This document shows positions 9,892-20,798 of a DNA stretch of 64,000 nt, in pieces. How positions within the stretch are numbered: position 1 is the first letter of the stretch; the number at the start of each line of letters is the position of its first letter. This DNA is from Leptodactylus fallax (Eukaryota; Chordata; Amphibia; Anura; Leptodactylidae): contig CAMRHE010000036.1 of assembly GCA_947044405.1 (NCBI GenBank), positions 1,488,001 through 1,552,000 of the forward strand, given 5' to 3'. The translations under genes were made by a program, and so were the position numbers. The notes below the pieces were generated by a model. That model was given only the letters and a program-made list of their open reading frames with translations, was not told the DNA's origin and made no database searches.

Positions 9892-11208
9892 GGGAGCGTT
9901 CACACTACCGTTGGTGTCCGTCAGTAGTGTCCGTGGCTATTGTCCGTTACAAGATTTTAGCTACGGACACTAGTTGAACCGTCAGAAATCTGTTAAAATT
10001 TCCATTCATTTCAATGGGTTTTTATATTGTGTCCGTTAGTGTCCGTTTACACCAAATCCGTCAGAAGTCCGTTATTTTTTCACGGACAAAAAATCCTACA
10101 TGCAGGACTTTTTGTCCGTTTGAAAAAAACGGATTCTTGACGGACAGCAAGTGTCCGTTATTTTTTTAACATTGAAGTCTATGGGTAACGGACATATAAC
10201 GGACAGTAACTGAAAGCCATCAGTTACTGTCCGTTATTTTATGTCCGTTTACTTTCCCTGCGCATGCTCAGAAAGGAGAAAAAAAAAAAAAAAAAAACTA
10301 GCAGTGTTAGAGGACATTTCGTGTCCTCAGGCACATGCGGTTTTACATACCGCTAGAAAGCCGACAGCGCGCTGAATTCAGCGCACTGCCGGCTTTTCCG
10401 GTATGTGCCCCGGGGCTGGAGATATCGACGGTGTAATGTTTTACTGTTAGAAGGGCACTGCGAGGAACTCCCTGACACTTCTCTTTGTTCAGAGACTTGT
10501 ACTGAGGGGGCGTTCCTCACAGCTTGAGCGTCATCGCTGGGCTGTGAGGAACGCCCCCTCTCTCTGTTCTCGTCTATAGCCGGGTACTGTCAGAGGAATG
10601 CCCTCCCTGACACTTCTGTTCATTCATAGCGCTGTATGAGGGGGCGTTCCTCACAGCTGAGCGTCATCACTGGCCTGTAAGGAACGCCCCCTCTCTCTGT
10701 ACTGGTCTATAGCCCTGTACTGTCAGAGGGGGCGTTCCTTACTGCCCGGCGATGACGCTGAGCTGTGAGGAACGCCCCCTCAGTACAGCGCTATGGACCA
10801 ACGAGAAGTGGCAGGGAGGGAGTTCCTCACAGCGCCCTTCAAACAGTAAGTAAAGTAAAACATGTAACTCCACACCGCCTATATCTCCAGCCCCGGGGCA
10901 CATACCGGGAAAGCCGGCAGTGCGCTGAATTCAGCGCGCTGTCGGCTTTCTAGCGGTATGTGACATTAAAAAACGGACACTACCTGATGCTCATCAGTTA
11001 GGGTCCGTTATGATAGGTGTCCGTTTATTTTTTTTTTAACAGACACCTTCATAACGGACTCCAACGGTAGTGTGAAACCTGCTTTAAAAAAAACGGACAC
11101 ATTAACATCAGTTAGTGTCCGTTAATGTCTGTTATGATAGGTGTCCGTTTTTTTTTCTTGCTAACGGACACCTTCATAACGGAATCCAACGGTAGTGTGA
11201 ACCCTGCC
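9892..11208. mobile_element. 1.3-kb palindromic MITE with a second palindrome in its centre
   Basis: The ends gggagcgttcacactaccg (9892) and cggtagtgtgaaccctgcc (to 11208) are inverted and flanked by TTA on both sides (9889-9891, 11209-11211), as in PIF/Harbinger-type insertions. A shorter copy at 13651-14100 has the same termini. Between the arms lies a GC-rich inner palindrome (10335-10965). There is no transposase, so mobility would have to come from elsewhere. Confidence 0.8.
10335..10965. repeat. GC-rich inner palindrome with three tandem hairpins
   Basis: The arm 'ataccgctagaaagccgac' plus 'gcgctgaattcagcgc' near 10350 is repeated in reverse near 10890-10960, and both arms share 'gccccggggctggagata'. 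Between them three hairpins follow each other, each built from gagggggcgttcctcacagc and its complement: 10504-10523 with 10541-10560 (20 of 20 paired, 17-nt loop), 10638-10656 with about 10674-10693, and 10726-10744 with 10762-10781. The loops carry gcgtcatc or its complement. Confidence 0.9.
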
Positions 11209-11211
11209 TTA

Positions 11212-12434
11212 GTTGGTCTGTGAAAAAAATGATGCCACACCGGAGTTGACTCAGTTGAGAATAAGAATAGTCGTGTAAATACAGCCTAAGGCCTTTTGCA
11301 TACGACCATGTGCATCGCTAAAGTGCTAGCTGTGTTTTTCACGGCTAGCACACTGATCCATTCATTTCTATGGCCCCATACACACAACTGTGTATTTTCA
11401 TGGGCCTGTGTATGGGGCTGGGAGCCTGGTGCAAAACTTAGGAGAGGTCTTATTCCTTGCTCACTGACAGCAGTAGATGGGGCCGTGGAGGCATGGGTGA
11501 CACATGGATGTCATCTATGTGCCGTCTGGCTACACCAATATGGCACTCCACTAATCAGCTGTTTGAACAGACTACAGCATTCAAACAAGCGCTGTGTCCT
11601 CTTCACTGCTCACCAAGCACAGTGCTGTACATTGTATAGTAGCTGTGCTTGCTATTGCAGCTCAGCCACATTCACTTGAATAGATCGGAGCTGTTCACAA
11701 GTCATAAAAATATGCCATTACACAGCTTCATCAACTAAAAAGTTAACAGGTTATGGCTCTCAGAATATGTCAATACTAAAACATTTATTTACAACGGGAT
11801 TTTACTTTAGAAATTGGGTATTGTAATCATACTGACCAGCAGGTTAAAGTTAACATGTTATTTATACTGCACGGTGAACTCTAAAAACAAAACCCTACCC
11901 CAAACTCAAATGCAGAATTACTATTTCTTATACTCCACAAAAAAAAAAGAAATAGTAGGTTTTTCAATGCATTATACGCAATCCATAATAGTGGCATTAA
12001 AAGAAAACACAATTTGTATTGTTAAAAACAAGCCCTCATATGCCTATGTCTATAGAATAATAATAATAATAAAAAAAAAGTTACGACTCATAGGGATGAA
12101 AAAGCACAAAAATATGTAGTCTTAAAGGCTCAAGTAGACCAGGCTGCATGAAATGAATCACAGCGCCACCCTCAGGTAACATAAAGAATAGAATGACAAC
12201 CACATTTTGAAGATCTACCAGAGATCTACTAAAGCTGATGCCATGCTTCACCACACACTGCCCAAAGAGCAGGGATGGTACTCAGACTGGTACTCACCAG
12301 GTCACGTATATAACACAAGGTTACAAGTGCTGCGGCAGCGTAATAGTTAACAACCCCCTCAGATACCGACCAATGTACAAACCACATAGAACGGCTAACT
12401 ACACTACAGCTACAGTATAATCCGTGCTAGTCAC
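11212..12434. other. BBS10 first intron, no gene seen
   Basis: Between the palindromic element and the first BBS10 exon no coding motif is visible. A short inverted pair around 'gtgctagctgtg' and 'cggctagcaca' (about 11317-11350) and 'ggccccatacaca'/'tgtatggggc' (about 11371-11415) suggests a decayed palindromic MITE at about 11288-11420. The rest is AT-rich with short A runs. Confidence 0.4.
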
Positions 12435-12491
12435 CTCTCCAGCCATTTTATAATCCAGAGTATGAGTGTCTCGTCGCCTCCGTGTCTCCAT
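12435..12491 (-). CDS. BBS10: BBS10 first coding exon (start exon)
   Basis: On the minus strand the sequence ATGGCTGGAGAG is followed at once by a donor (gtgact, gt at 12434-12433). Joined to the exon at 6218 it reads MAGE then EAQMQRAIQHLD without a break, so the phases agree across a 6.2-kb intron. Fifteen codons upstream a second in-frame ATG (12491-12489) has G at -3 and G at +4, a better start context, and would add METRRRDTHTLDYK. I cannot tell which ATG is used, and a third lies in exon 2 at 6209. A promoter-like segment lies directly upstream. The exon is too short to identify alone; the support is the exact frame, the donor and the position. Human BBS10 is remembered as having its start in the same exon as the HPxAR motif, so the extra exon would be a lineage difference. 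Confidence 0.6.
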
Positions 12492-12720
12492 GACAACCAC
12501 TACCTCAAAGATCGCACATCGACCAATCAGGAAGTGGCAACCATCCTCCGAAAGACCTTGGCTTCACGATGATCACATGACAGTGTACCATGTGACCGCC
12601 CTTAGGGAAGCCTGATAGGTTCGTGTCTAGAAAGGAGTTGCCTTTTGTAGCTATGATGTCAGACGAGGGGCGGGCTCTTTTGGATTATAGCTATGTGCTC
12701 AGTATAGGAAGTGAGAGCAG
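12492..12720 (-). promoter_or_regulatory. Candidate BBS10 promoter (TATA-less, possibly bidirectional)
   Basis: This is the most CpG-rich non-repeat stretch in the gene neighbourhood. It carries a CCAAT box (gaccaatcagg, about 12519-12529), an adjacent ETS-type site (aggaagtgg), a cAMP-response-like tgatgtcag (about 12654-12662) and a GC box (ggggcgggc, about 12667-12675). No TATA box is seen at a useful distance. The placement just upstream of the ATG at 12491 fits a housekeeping-type promoter for BBS10. No gene was found in the opposite direction. Confidence 0.5.
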
Positions 12721-12725
12721 AGTAT

Positions 12726-13000
12726 GGAGGGGGTGAAGTTAACTTGGGTCTGTATGTTGGAGGGGCTGAAGGTAGAGGGGTGATGTTTACATAGGACTGT
12801 TTGTTGGAGGGGCTGAAGGTAGATGGGTGATGTTTACATGGGACTGAAAGAAGAGGAGTGATGTTGTTTACTGTGTTGGGGGGCTGAAAAAAATGTGTGT
12901 TTTTTTTTGTTTTTTTACGAGACTATGTTGGAGGGGGCTGAAGTGAGAAGATAATGTTTACATTGGACTGTATGTTGGTGATGGCTCAAGGGAGTGATTT
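12726..13000 (+). repeat. Minisatellite of about 46-50-bp units beside the promoter
   Basis: The block gactgtatgttggaggggctgaa, then 'gggtgatgtttacat', recurs about five times from 12745 to 12990 with length changes and a T-rich interruption near 12897. Units vary in length, so it is a degenerate tandem repeat. Confidence 0.75.
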
Positions 13001-13515
13001 CTTGCTGGTTTGATTGTAACTATAATATAACTGCAGGTTTGCAACTTTTTGCTATAAAAAAAAATAAAAAAATACTGGCACAGATTTTTAGAGAATCTGA
13101 CTCAATATGCTTCATACTGAAACAACAGATATTAAAATCGTGAAAGCTGACATGTATTTTTATTATACATGTAAGCAAAATATATGCGTAAAATCTTTTT
13201 CTTCCATTTCTATTGACAGTTGTTCGCCAGCTCTCTTTATATATGAGCCTCCTGGCCAGATCTGACTGTGCGCCAGTATCGTCACTATAAACTCTACCCT
13301 AGCCTTTTCTGTAGTGAAGTGACTAGAAAGGAGAGTCTCCTGCACACGCAAGGAATGCCTTTGCAGTCATTTGAGTGATAAGGTGTGTAGAGTGGAGTTG
13401 TTTCTATTAGGTGCTCCCCCTGCAGCTCCATTTTTCTTATGCATGTTTCAATCCTAGACATCAAACAGGTGATGCAAGTAAGAGAAGACTAGAAGCAGAA
13501 ACAGAGTTGAGAGGA
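13001..13515. other. Intergenic sequence, nothing recognised
   Basis: No coding motif, inverted repeat end or known repeat was identified. A short inverted pair acatgtatttttattatacatgt lies at about 13150-13172. Confidence 0.4.
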
Positions 13516-14314
13516 TTAAAGGGGTTTATTTAATGGGGTTTTCTGGGATTTAACCATCAGATTAGTGGGGGTCTAGAACCCAGTGCTCTCAGCAGTCAGC
13601 TTTTTGAAAAGAGGCAGCTACTTTTTGACAAGCCCTACAGCCTCTTATTAGGGGGCGTACGCACTACCGTTAGTGTTGCTAGTGTCCGTTATAAAATGTT
13701 AACAATGGACACTAACAGATCCGTTATAAGTAAGTTAAAAATTCCATTGATTTCAATGGGATTTGATCTGTTGTTCGTTTTCACCAAATCTGTCACATGT
13801 CCGTTATTTTAGTGAATATAATAATGCAGCATGCATGACTTTTGTGTCACTTCAAAATGACAGACTCATGATGGACATTAAGTGTCCATTATATTGTCCA
13901 GAAAAAAAAATACACTAAAAACAGCATAAAAATGGACATGAACAGACACTGATGTCGTTTTTTTAACCTATCTGTTATATGGACCAGTTAAAAAAAAACT
14001 GGATACATTAACATCAGGTAGTGTCCGTTATGATACTCGTCTTTTGTTTTTTAACGGAACCCTATCAGAACGGACATTCAACGCTAGTGTGAATGCCCCC
14101 TTAGTCATAGCAAAGTATATTGTATACTGATTGTGCCTGGTGTTGAAGCCCATTTTATTAAATGGAACTGAGTTGCAAACAGATCATGTGACATTGCAAG
14201 CGTGGCTTACTCTTCAAGCAAATGATTGGTGGTGTTGGACCGCCACTGATTTGATGTTGATAACCTTCTCCAAGGATTGGCCATCAGTATTTGTGTCCTA
14301 GAAAACCACTTTAA
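13516..14314. mobile_element. T2/Kolobok-like MITE split by a nested palindromic MITE
   Basis: The outer element starts TTAAAGGGGTTT (13516) and ends CCACTTTAA (14314), the inverted TTAAAGG-type ends of the Xenopus T2 family. Its body matches the copy at 50307-50677 ('gtgggggtctagaaccc' against 'gtgggagtccaacaccc'). The middle is taken by the element at 13651-14100. No transposase. Confidence 0.65.
13651..14100. mobile_element. 450-bp palindromic MITE, complete, TTA duplication
   Basis: The ends gggggcgtacgcactaccg and cgctagtgtgaatgccccc are inverted repeats. Direct TTA triplets flank them at 13648-13650 and 14101-14103. It belongs to the family of the element at 9892 but lacks the GC-rich hairpin centre. 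It interrupts the T2-like MITE, so it is the younger of the two. Confidence 0.85.
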
Positions 14315-15170
14315 ATTAAAGACTTAAAACAAACTATTTAGGAATAGTATAGTGTAATGACTGATCTGCTGCTATATGACACCAGTACCATTCTGCCATT
14401 TGGATAAGTAAAGAAATGGTAAGACAGGTGCTCCTCTCAAGTGCAGAGGCCTCCTAACTCCATTGTAGGCTGTGCTCACATCTCCATTGACTTTGAATAA
14501 AGAATCAGAATAAACAGATTAATTATTTTCAACCCTCCAAAAATAAATGTAATAAACACATACCCTGGTTTTGCTGCAACCTCCACGTCCACCCCCAACA
14601 CGAGTTTCACCACTGCTTCCTCAGGGATGAAACGATTCATTATTTGAAATTATATTATACAATTATTGATTTGTAATAAATAATTAGCTGCTTAGTTTGC
14701 TGCATATTTACTTTCATAGGAAGCCAGTCATAGCTTTTTATCTGAATTACTCCAGGTTCACACTTGTGCTGGGTTTTCCGTTTATCAGGTCCGCTTGGGG
14801 ACCCAAAAAAACGGAAACCCAATCCACTTACAAAGCGGTCCCAGAGAGGAAGGCAGGTAAGTATGATGCGGTTTGGGTGGGCTGAGTTAGTTCGTTGGGA
14901 AGGGCTAGTAGTGGGCGGGATAGCTAGGGAGACAGGGATGGGGTGTAATGGAGTGAGAGGAGTGGGGCAGTGAGAGGGAGGTAGTGTGGAAGGTACACAG
15001 GAAGCTAGACCAGGTAAACAAATACAGAAGATGGCAGGAGCTCCCAGAGAAACCCAGAAATCACTTAAAACACTGCTAAAGGTATATGGGTGTACCTATT
15101 AACCTATTAATAGCACTAACAGACCTTTTAAAAAAAAAAATATATATATTTTTTTGCCCAAAAAACCCCT
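14315..15170. other. Intergenic sequence with one partial MITE end
   Basis: No gene is visible. Near 14753 'ggttcacacttgtgctggg' resembles the outer end of a palindromic MITE but no partner end was found. The frames across 14700-14970 look like chance open frames without motifs. Confidence 0.4.
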
Positions 15171-15174
15171 TTAA

Positions 15175-15968
15175 CCACTTCAGTACCGGGCCAATTTCTG
15201 GTCCAGGACGAGACACATTTTCGGGTTTTTTTGTATGTGTGGTTTTGAGGGCTGTAACATTTTTATCATATGCGTTACTCTATTTATGCGTCTTTTTTAG
15301 GTGACACATAGGGTATTTATTTTTATGTTGTTTTTATTTTTGCATGTGTTTTAATTTTTTTTTTTATATTTATTTTTTTATTTAATATCACAAAGTGCTA
15401 CTAAAAATGTTATAAAATAGTTTTTCCTCTCTGTTACGGTAATTTTTATTTTTTATGGTGTCGTCGGTGGGGCTATAACCTGTAATAAGGGCATTTTATT
15501 GGCGTATTATTTTATTTTTTTAATTATTTTATTTACATTTTTTTAACTTTTCTATTAATTTTTTTTTTTTTTTTTTTTAACACTGTGTCCCCATAAGGTC
15601 ATAATAGACCTTTGGGGACATCTGATTACTTTTTTTTTTTTGTTGGGGAGGCTGATTTCCCCTGTAACTGGGGCTGGTATGTTTAGCCCCAGTTCCAGGA
15701 GATATGCAGTTTCCTGCACGTTACTTCAACAATACTATAGAGCTGATCTGGGTCCTGCAGGACCCAGCAACTCTTGCATACGACGCTGCACCCGGTGGAT
15801 CACATGACGGCCGCAAGATGGCAGCACCCATAGCTCTGTATACAACGCTCATTGAGAGCTGTATACACAGCGATCAGGAAGGCAGGGAAGGTAATAAACC
15901 GGTACGTCGTTGCAAAACTAGACAACCACCCATTGGACGTATATAGTCTATGGGCGGTACGGAAGTGG
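15175..15968. mobile_element. TTAA-flanked non-autonomous element (ccacttc family)
   Basis: TTAA stands on both sides (15171-15174 and 15969-15972). The ends ccacttcagtaccgggcc and ggtacggaagtgg are inverted repeats of about 13 bp with one mismatch. Its 794 bp hold long T runs and no transposase. The TTAA target and CC-start ends fit piggyBac-type insertion. This terminal sequence differs from the ccccttca/ccccttaatgacc elements nearby. Confidence 0.75.
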
Positions 15969-15972
15969 TTAA

Positions 15973-16417
15973 ACATTTCTTCCATTTGAATTTGCTCTCA
16001 AACAAATCCTTAACTTAAGTAAAAACATCAAATGTGGGGGTAGGTTCAAATGATAGACCCTTAGAGAGGACAAATATTTCAGGCATTGATAAGGATCTAC
16101 GAGAGAGATTGATAACCTGTATGTTGTCTACACTTGGATTCCAATTTAATTGTCTCTGTGCTTAAGTTGGAAATCTGTGGTCCCTGAGCTAAAAAAAAAC
16201 CCTCCTCTATTATTTGAAGCACCTCGTGTTCCATTCTGGCTTCTTCATCTCTCTTGGGATGGTCTTTGTGTGAATTGTTCAACCTTTTGAGCCTTTCCCC
16301 TCTCTACCTAGTGTTCGAGGTATTTCTGAGTCAAAGACCTCATAATCTGAGATGACACATCCATCGCAAGAGAGTTTTTTTTTTTTTTTTTTACTGAAGT
16401 CAAAAACTGTTCCCTTT
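15973..16417. other. Unassigned stretch, possible old retroelement fragment
   Basis: On the minus strand 16282-16097 encodes 61 residues including HPKRDEEARMEHEVLQIIEEG. It looks protein-like in composition, but I do not recognise the family, and the surrounding frames are broken. It may be debris of a retroelement. Confidence 0.3.
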
Positions 16418-16421
16418 TTAA

Positions 16422-17374
16422 CCCCTTCAGGTCTGAGCCCAAAAGTGCGTTAAAGACCAGGCCTCATTTTTCAAAACTGACATATGTCACTTTATATGGC
16501 AATAACTTTAAGACGCTTTAACTTGCACAAGTGATTTTGAGACTGTTTTTTCGTGAGACATTATACTTCATGTTAGTGGTAAACATTGATCAATATTTTT
16601 GTATTTATTTATAAAAAAATAGGAAATTTGATGGAAATTTGGAAAAAAAAATCGTAATTTTCAAAACGTGAAATGCTCTGCTTTTCAAACAGATAGTCAT
16701 ACCACCCAAATAAGTTAATAAATATTATTTTTTTTTTATATGTCCCACTAGGACACCTGAATCGCTGATTAAGCACTATAGACTGCAATACATGTGTATT
16801 GCAGTCTATACAGGAATTCAGCCTATGTAGACATAGGCTGATTTCCAGAGGTCCCGGCAGGATCCACCAGGTAGTGGGGGCTCCAGGCAGCCTGGGGTCA
16901 CTGGCCAGAGCCCGGGCTGCATATTATAGATATCGGTACCCCCCGATCTCGCCTCGGGGGGTGCCGGGAGCGGCAACATGGTGGAACCTCTTGGATGCCT
17001 CGGTCATGTTTGACCGCGGCATCCAAGGGGTGAAAAACCCCGATCGGAGGTTAAGGAGCAGGGTGTTAGCTGTCAGTTACAGCTGAAACCCTCTCCTGAT
17101 GCCGTCCGCGGCACTAAGTGCCGCTAGGAAACACTTAAAATGCCGCGGTCGCTATTGACCGCGGCATCTTAAGGGTTAAACAGCGGGGATCGGTGTTATC
17201 ACTGTTCCCCGCTGTTTCAGCGGGAGCCTGGCTGTCAAATACAGTCGGGCTCCCGCGGTGATCGCACGGGCTCTGCTTCTGAGCCCCCTCGATCACCGTC
17301 ACGTACCTGTACGTGGGGATGCGGTAACTAACCACATTCTCCCACATACATGTACGTGAGAATGCGTGAAGGGG
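16422..17374 (-). mobile_element. Internally deleted copy of the 5.2-kb TTAA element
   Basis: TTAA flanks both ends (16418-16421, 17375-17378). The left 300 bp (ccccttcaggtctgagccc onward) match the right end of the element at 29908-35128 in reverse complement. The right 600 bp (ending gaatgcgtgaagggg) match its left end in reverse complement. The central tandem array of about 4 kb is absent. It contains no transposase. Confidence 0.85.
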
Positions 17375-17520
17375 TTAAAGAGGTTGTTCAGGATAACCTA
17401 GTTTTTTTTAGATAAGGCCGGGGAAGGTTAAAAAAATAAAAAGCCATACTCACCTGTCCCTGGTGGCTCCCAGTGCAATGTGTGTGTAGTGGTAGTCAGT
17501 ACCAATCTCTCTTCTTCCAA
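17375..17520 (+). mobile_element. T2-like MITE start sharing a TTAA with its neighbour
   Basis: TTAAAGAGGTTGTTCAGG begins exactly at the TTAA that closes the element at 16422-17374 and continues with 'gccatactcacctg', frequent in frog MITEs of this class. The right end was not located. Confidence 0.45.
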
Positions 17521-18144
17521 CAGTATAGTCATAAATCTTAGTGAGGAATCTATTGATTTTCCTCTTTTTCCCACTTTTTTTTTTTTTTTTCTAGAAGTGT
17601 GGGTGACCTCACTCTAGCTGCTGGTATCAAATTTATATACAGGCCTGAAATAAGTCTCCAGAGTCTGAATCTCTTAAAAAAAATCTCACATAATCATTAT
17701 ATGTATGAGTCAATACTAAAATTAGTCTGTAATACTTAAACTTTGTGTTCATGATGATAACTGATTTTCTGAAAATATATTTCTGGATTCACTTAACCAT
17801 TTATCTGGATCCACATTGCTAGACAAAAAGCCCGCCATTCCCTTTATACAGAATGACTACAGGAAAATAAATAAGATACACAGGGTGTGTTTACTAAAGT
17901 ATAGGATCTCACTATTTAAAACACAGTTTATTAAATATTTTTTTTTAAATTTGGGCATAAAGCCAATATGACAAAAAAATCAGGCTTGGCCGACTGAGGT
18001 CCTTCCAGCCCCACTATATCATCTCTGTAGATATGCATGTATATTGTGTAACATGCATTGCATAATCTAGATAGGTAGCTAAATGGACCTCAGCAGAATC
18101 AACTTAAAGTGAGTGTTCTGTACATGTAGTGTGTTGCTGATATG
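17521..18144. other. Intergenic sequence, nothing recognised
   Basis: AT-rich sequence without coding motifs or clear repeat ends up to the Tc1 copy at 18147. Confidence 0.4.
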
Positions 18145-18301
18145 TACAGTGGGGGAAAAAAAGTATTTAGTCAGCCACCAATTGTGCAAGTTCTCCCACT
18201 TAAAAAGATGAGAGGCCTGTAATTGTCATCATAGGTAGACCTCAACTATGAGAGACAAATTAAGAAAACAAATCCAGAAAATCACATTGTCTGATTTTTA
18301 A

Positions 18302-19570
18302 CCCCTTAATGACCCAGGGCGTAATAGTACGTCCTGAGTCGCATGACGATGTATGGAGCGCGCTCAGGAGCTGAGCGCTCTCCATACACCGCGGGTGCCG
18401 GCTGTATAATACAGCCAGGACCCGCCGCTAACAGCAGCGATCGATGCCTGCACCGATCGCGGCTGTTAACCCTTTAGATGCCGCGGTCAAACGGGACCAC
18501 GGCGTCTAAATTGCGCAGCCACCATGGGCGCCATTTTTCCTTGATCGCCGCCCCCCAGAACGTCATCGGAGGGCGGCGATTAGTTGCCATGACAGCCGGG
18601 AGCCTATTGAAGGCTCCCAGGCCTGTCATTACATTATAGCTATTACGCGATGCCAGAGGCATCGTCTAATAGCAGTGAAGGCATTTTGCTGTTCACTGTG
18701 ATACAGTAGTATCGCAGTGAATAGTATCAGTGATCAGACCCCCTAGGTTTCAAGGTCCCTAGGGAGTCTGATCATACAAGTAAAAGTTGAAAAAAAAAAG
18801 TTTTTAAAAGTATGAAAAAAATAAAAAAAACACAAAAGTTCAAATCACCCCCCTTTCCCTAGATCAGATATAAAAGTAAATAAACAAAAGTAAACATAAA
18901 CACATTAGGTGTCCCCCTGCTCCAAAATGCCCGAACTATTAAAATATTTATCCCATACGGTGTAGCGGGGAAAAAAATCTAAATGGCCAAATAGCGATTT
19001 TTTTCAACACTTTGCCTCCTATAAAAAATTGAATAAAAAGTGATCAAGCCATCAGATCTTTCCCCAAATGGTATCAATAAAAATGTCATGTTGTCCCGCA
19101 TAAAAGGATGCCTTACCCAGCTCCATACATGTAAATATGAAAAAGTTACAGGTGACACAATATGGCGATGCAAAATTTTTTTTTCTATTTAGCAAAGTTT
19201 TAAATTTTTTAAAAGGTATCAAAACATTACAAATACTATATAAATTTGGTATCGCCGTGTTCGTACTGACCCGCAGAATACAGGTAACATGTCATTTTTA
19301 CCACACAGTGAATGCTGTAAAAATTAAACCCATATGAATTTGGCACAAATGCAGTTTTTCTCCAATTGCACCTCATTCTGAATTTTTTTCCAGCTTCCCA
19401 GTACATTGCACAGCATATTGAATGGTACCATTACAAAGTATAATTTGTTTCGCAAACAATAAGCCATCATGTGACTCTGTGAATTGAAAAATGAAAAAGT
19501 TATGGCTCTTGGAATGTGGGGAGGGAAAAATGTAAATGCAAAAACAAAAAATGGCCCGGTCATTAAGGGG
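18302..19570. mobile_element. TTAA-flanked non-autonomous element nested in Tc1 copy B
   Basis: TTAA precedes (18298-18301) and follows (19571-19574) the element. The ends ccccttaatgacc and ggtcattaagggg are a perfect 13-bp inverted repeat. Removing the insert and one TTAA restores the uninterrupted sequence seen in the copy at 27428 (tctgattttttaagaattta). No transposase is encoded. The TTAA target suggests a piggyBac-type (or Kolobok-type) source. The GC-rich left part and the AT-rich right part resemble the larger family at 29908. Confidence 0.9.
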
Positions 19571-19783
19571 TTAAAGAATTTATTTGAAAATTATGGTGGA
19601 AAATAAGTATTTGGTCACCTACAAACAAGCAAGATTTATGGCTCTCACAGACCTGTAACTTCTTCTTTAAGAGGCCCCTCTGTCCTCCACTCATTACCTG
19701 TAGTAATGGCATCTTTTTGACATTGTTATCAGTATAAAAGACACCTTTCCACAACCTCAAACAGTCACACTCCAAACTCCACT

Positions 19784-20798
<1,015 letters not shown>

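Noticed and set aside
10765..10953. Open frame in the GC-rich palindrome
   Set aside because: The sequence is part of the inverted repeat; the frame has no motif and its partner arm is not coding.
11296..11679. 127-residue frame on the plus strand with cysteine-rich composition
   Set aside because: No conserved motif was recognised, the direction is opposite to BBS10, and the area contains decayed MITE inverted repeats.
12492..12720. A second, divergent gene starting at the promoter-like segment
   Set aside because: To the right there is only a minisatellite and repeats, with no exon-like sequence or donor in a sensible frame.
14697..14973. Overlapping plus-strand frames suggesting a small gene
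   Set aside because: They lie next to a palindromic MITE end, have no recognisable domain, and are within chance length for this composition.
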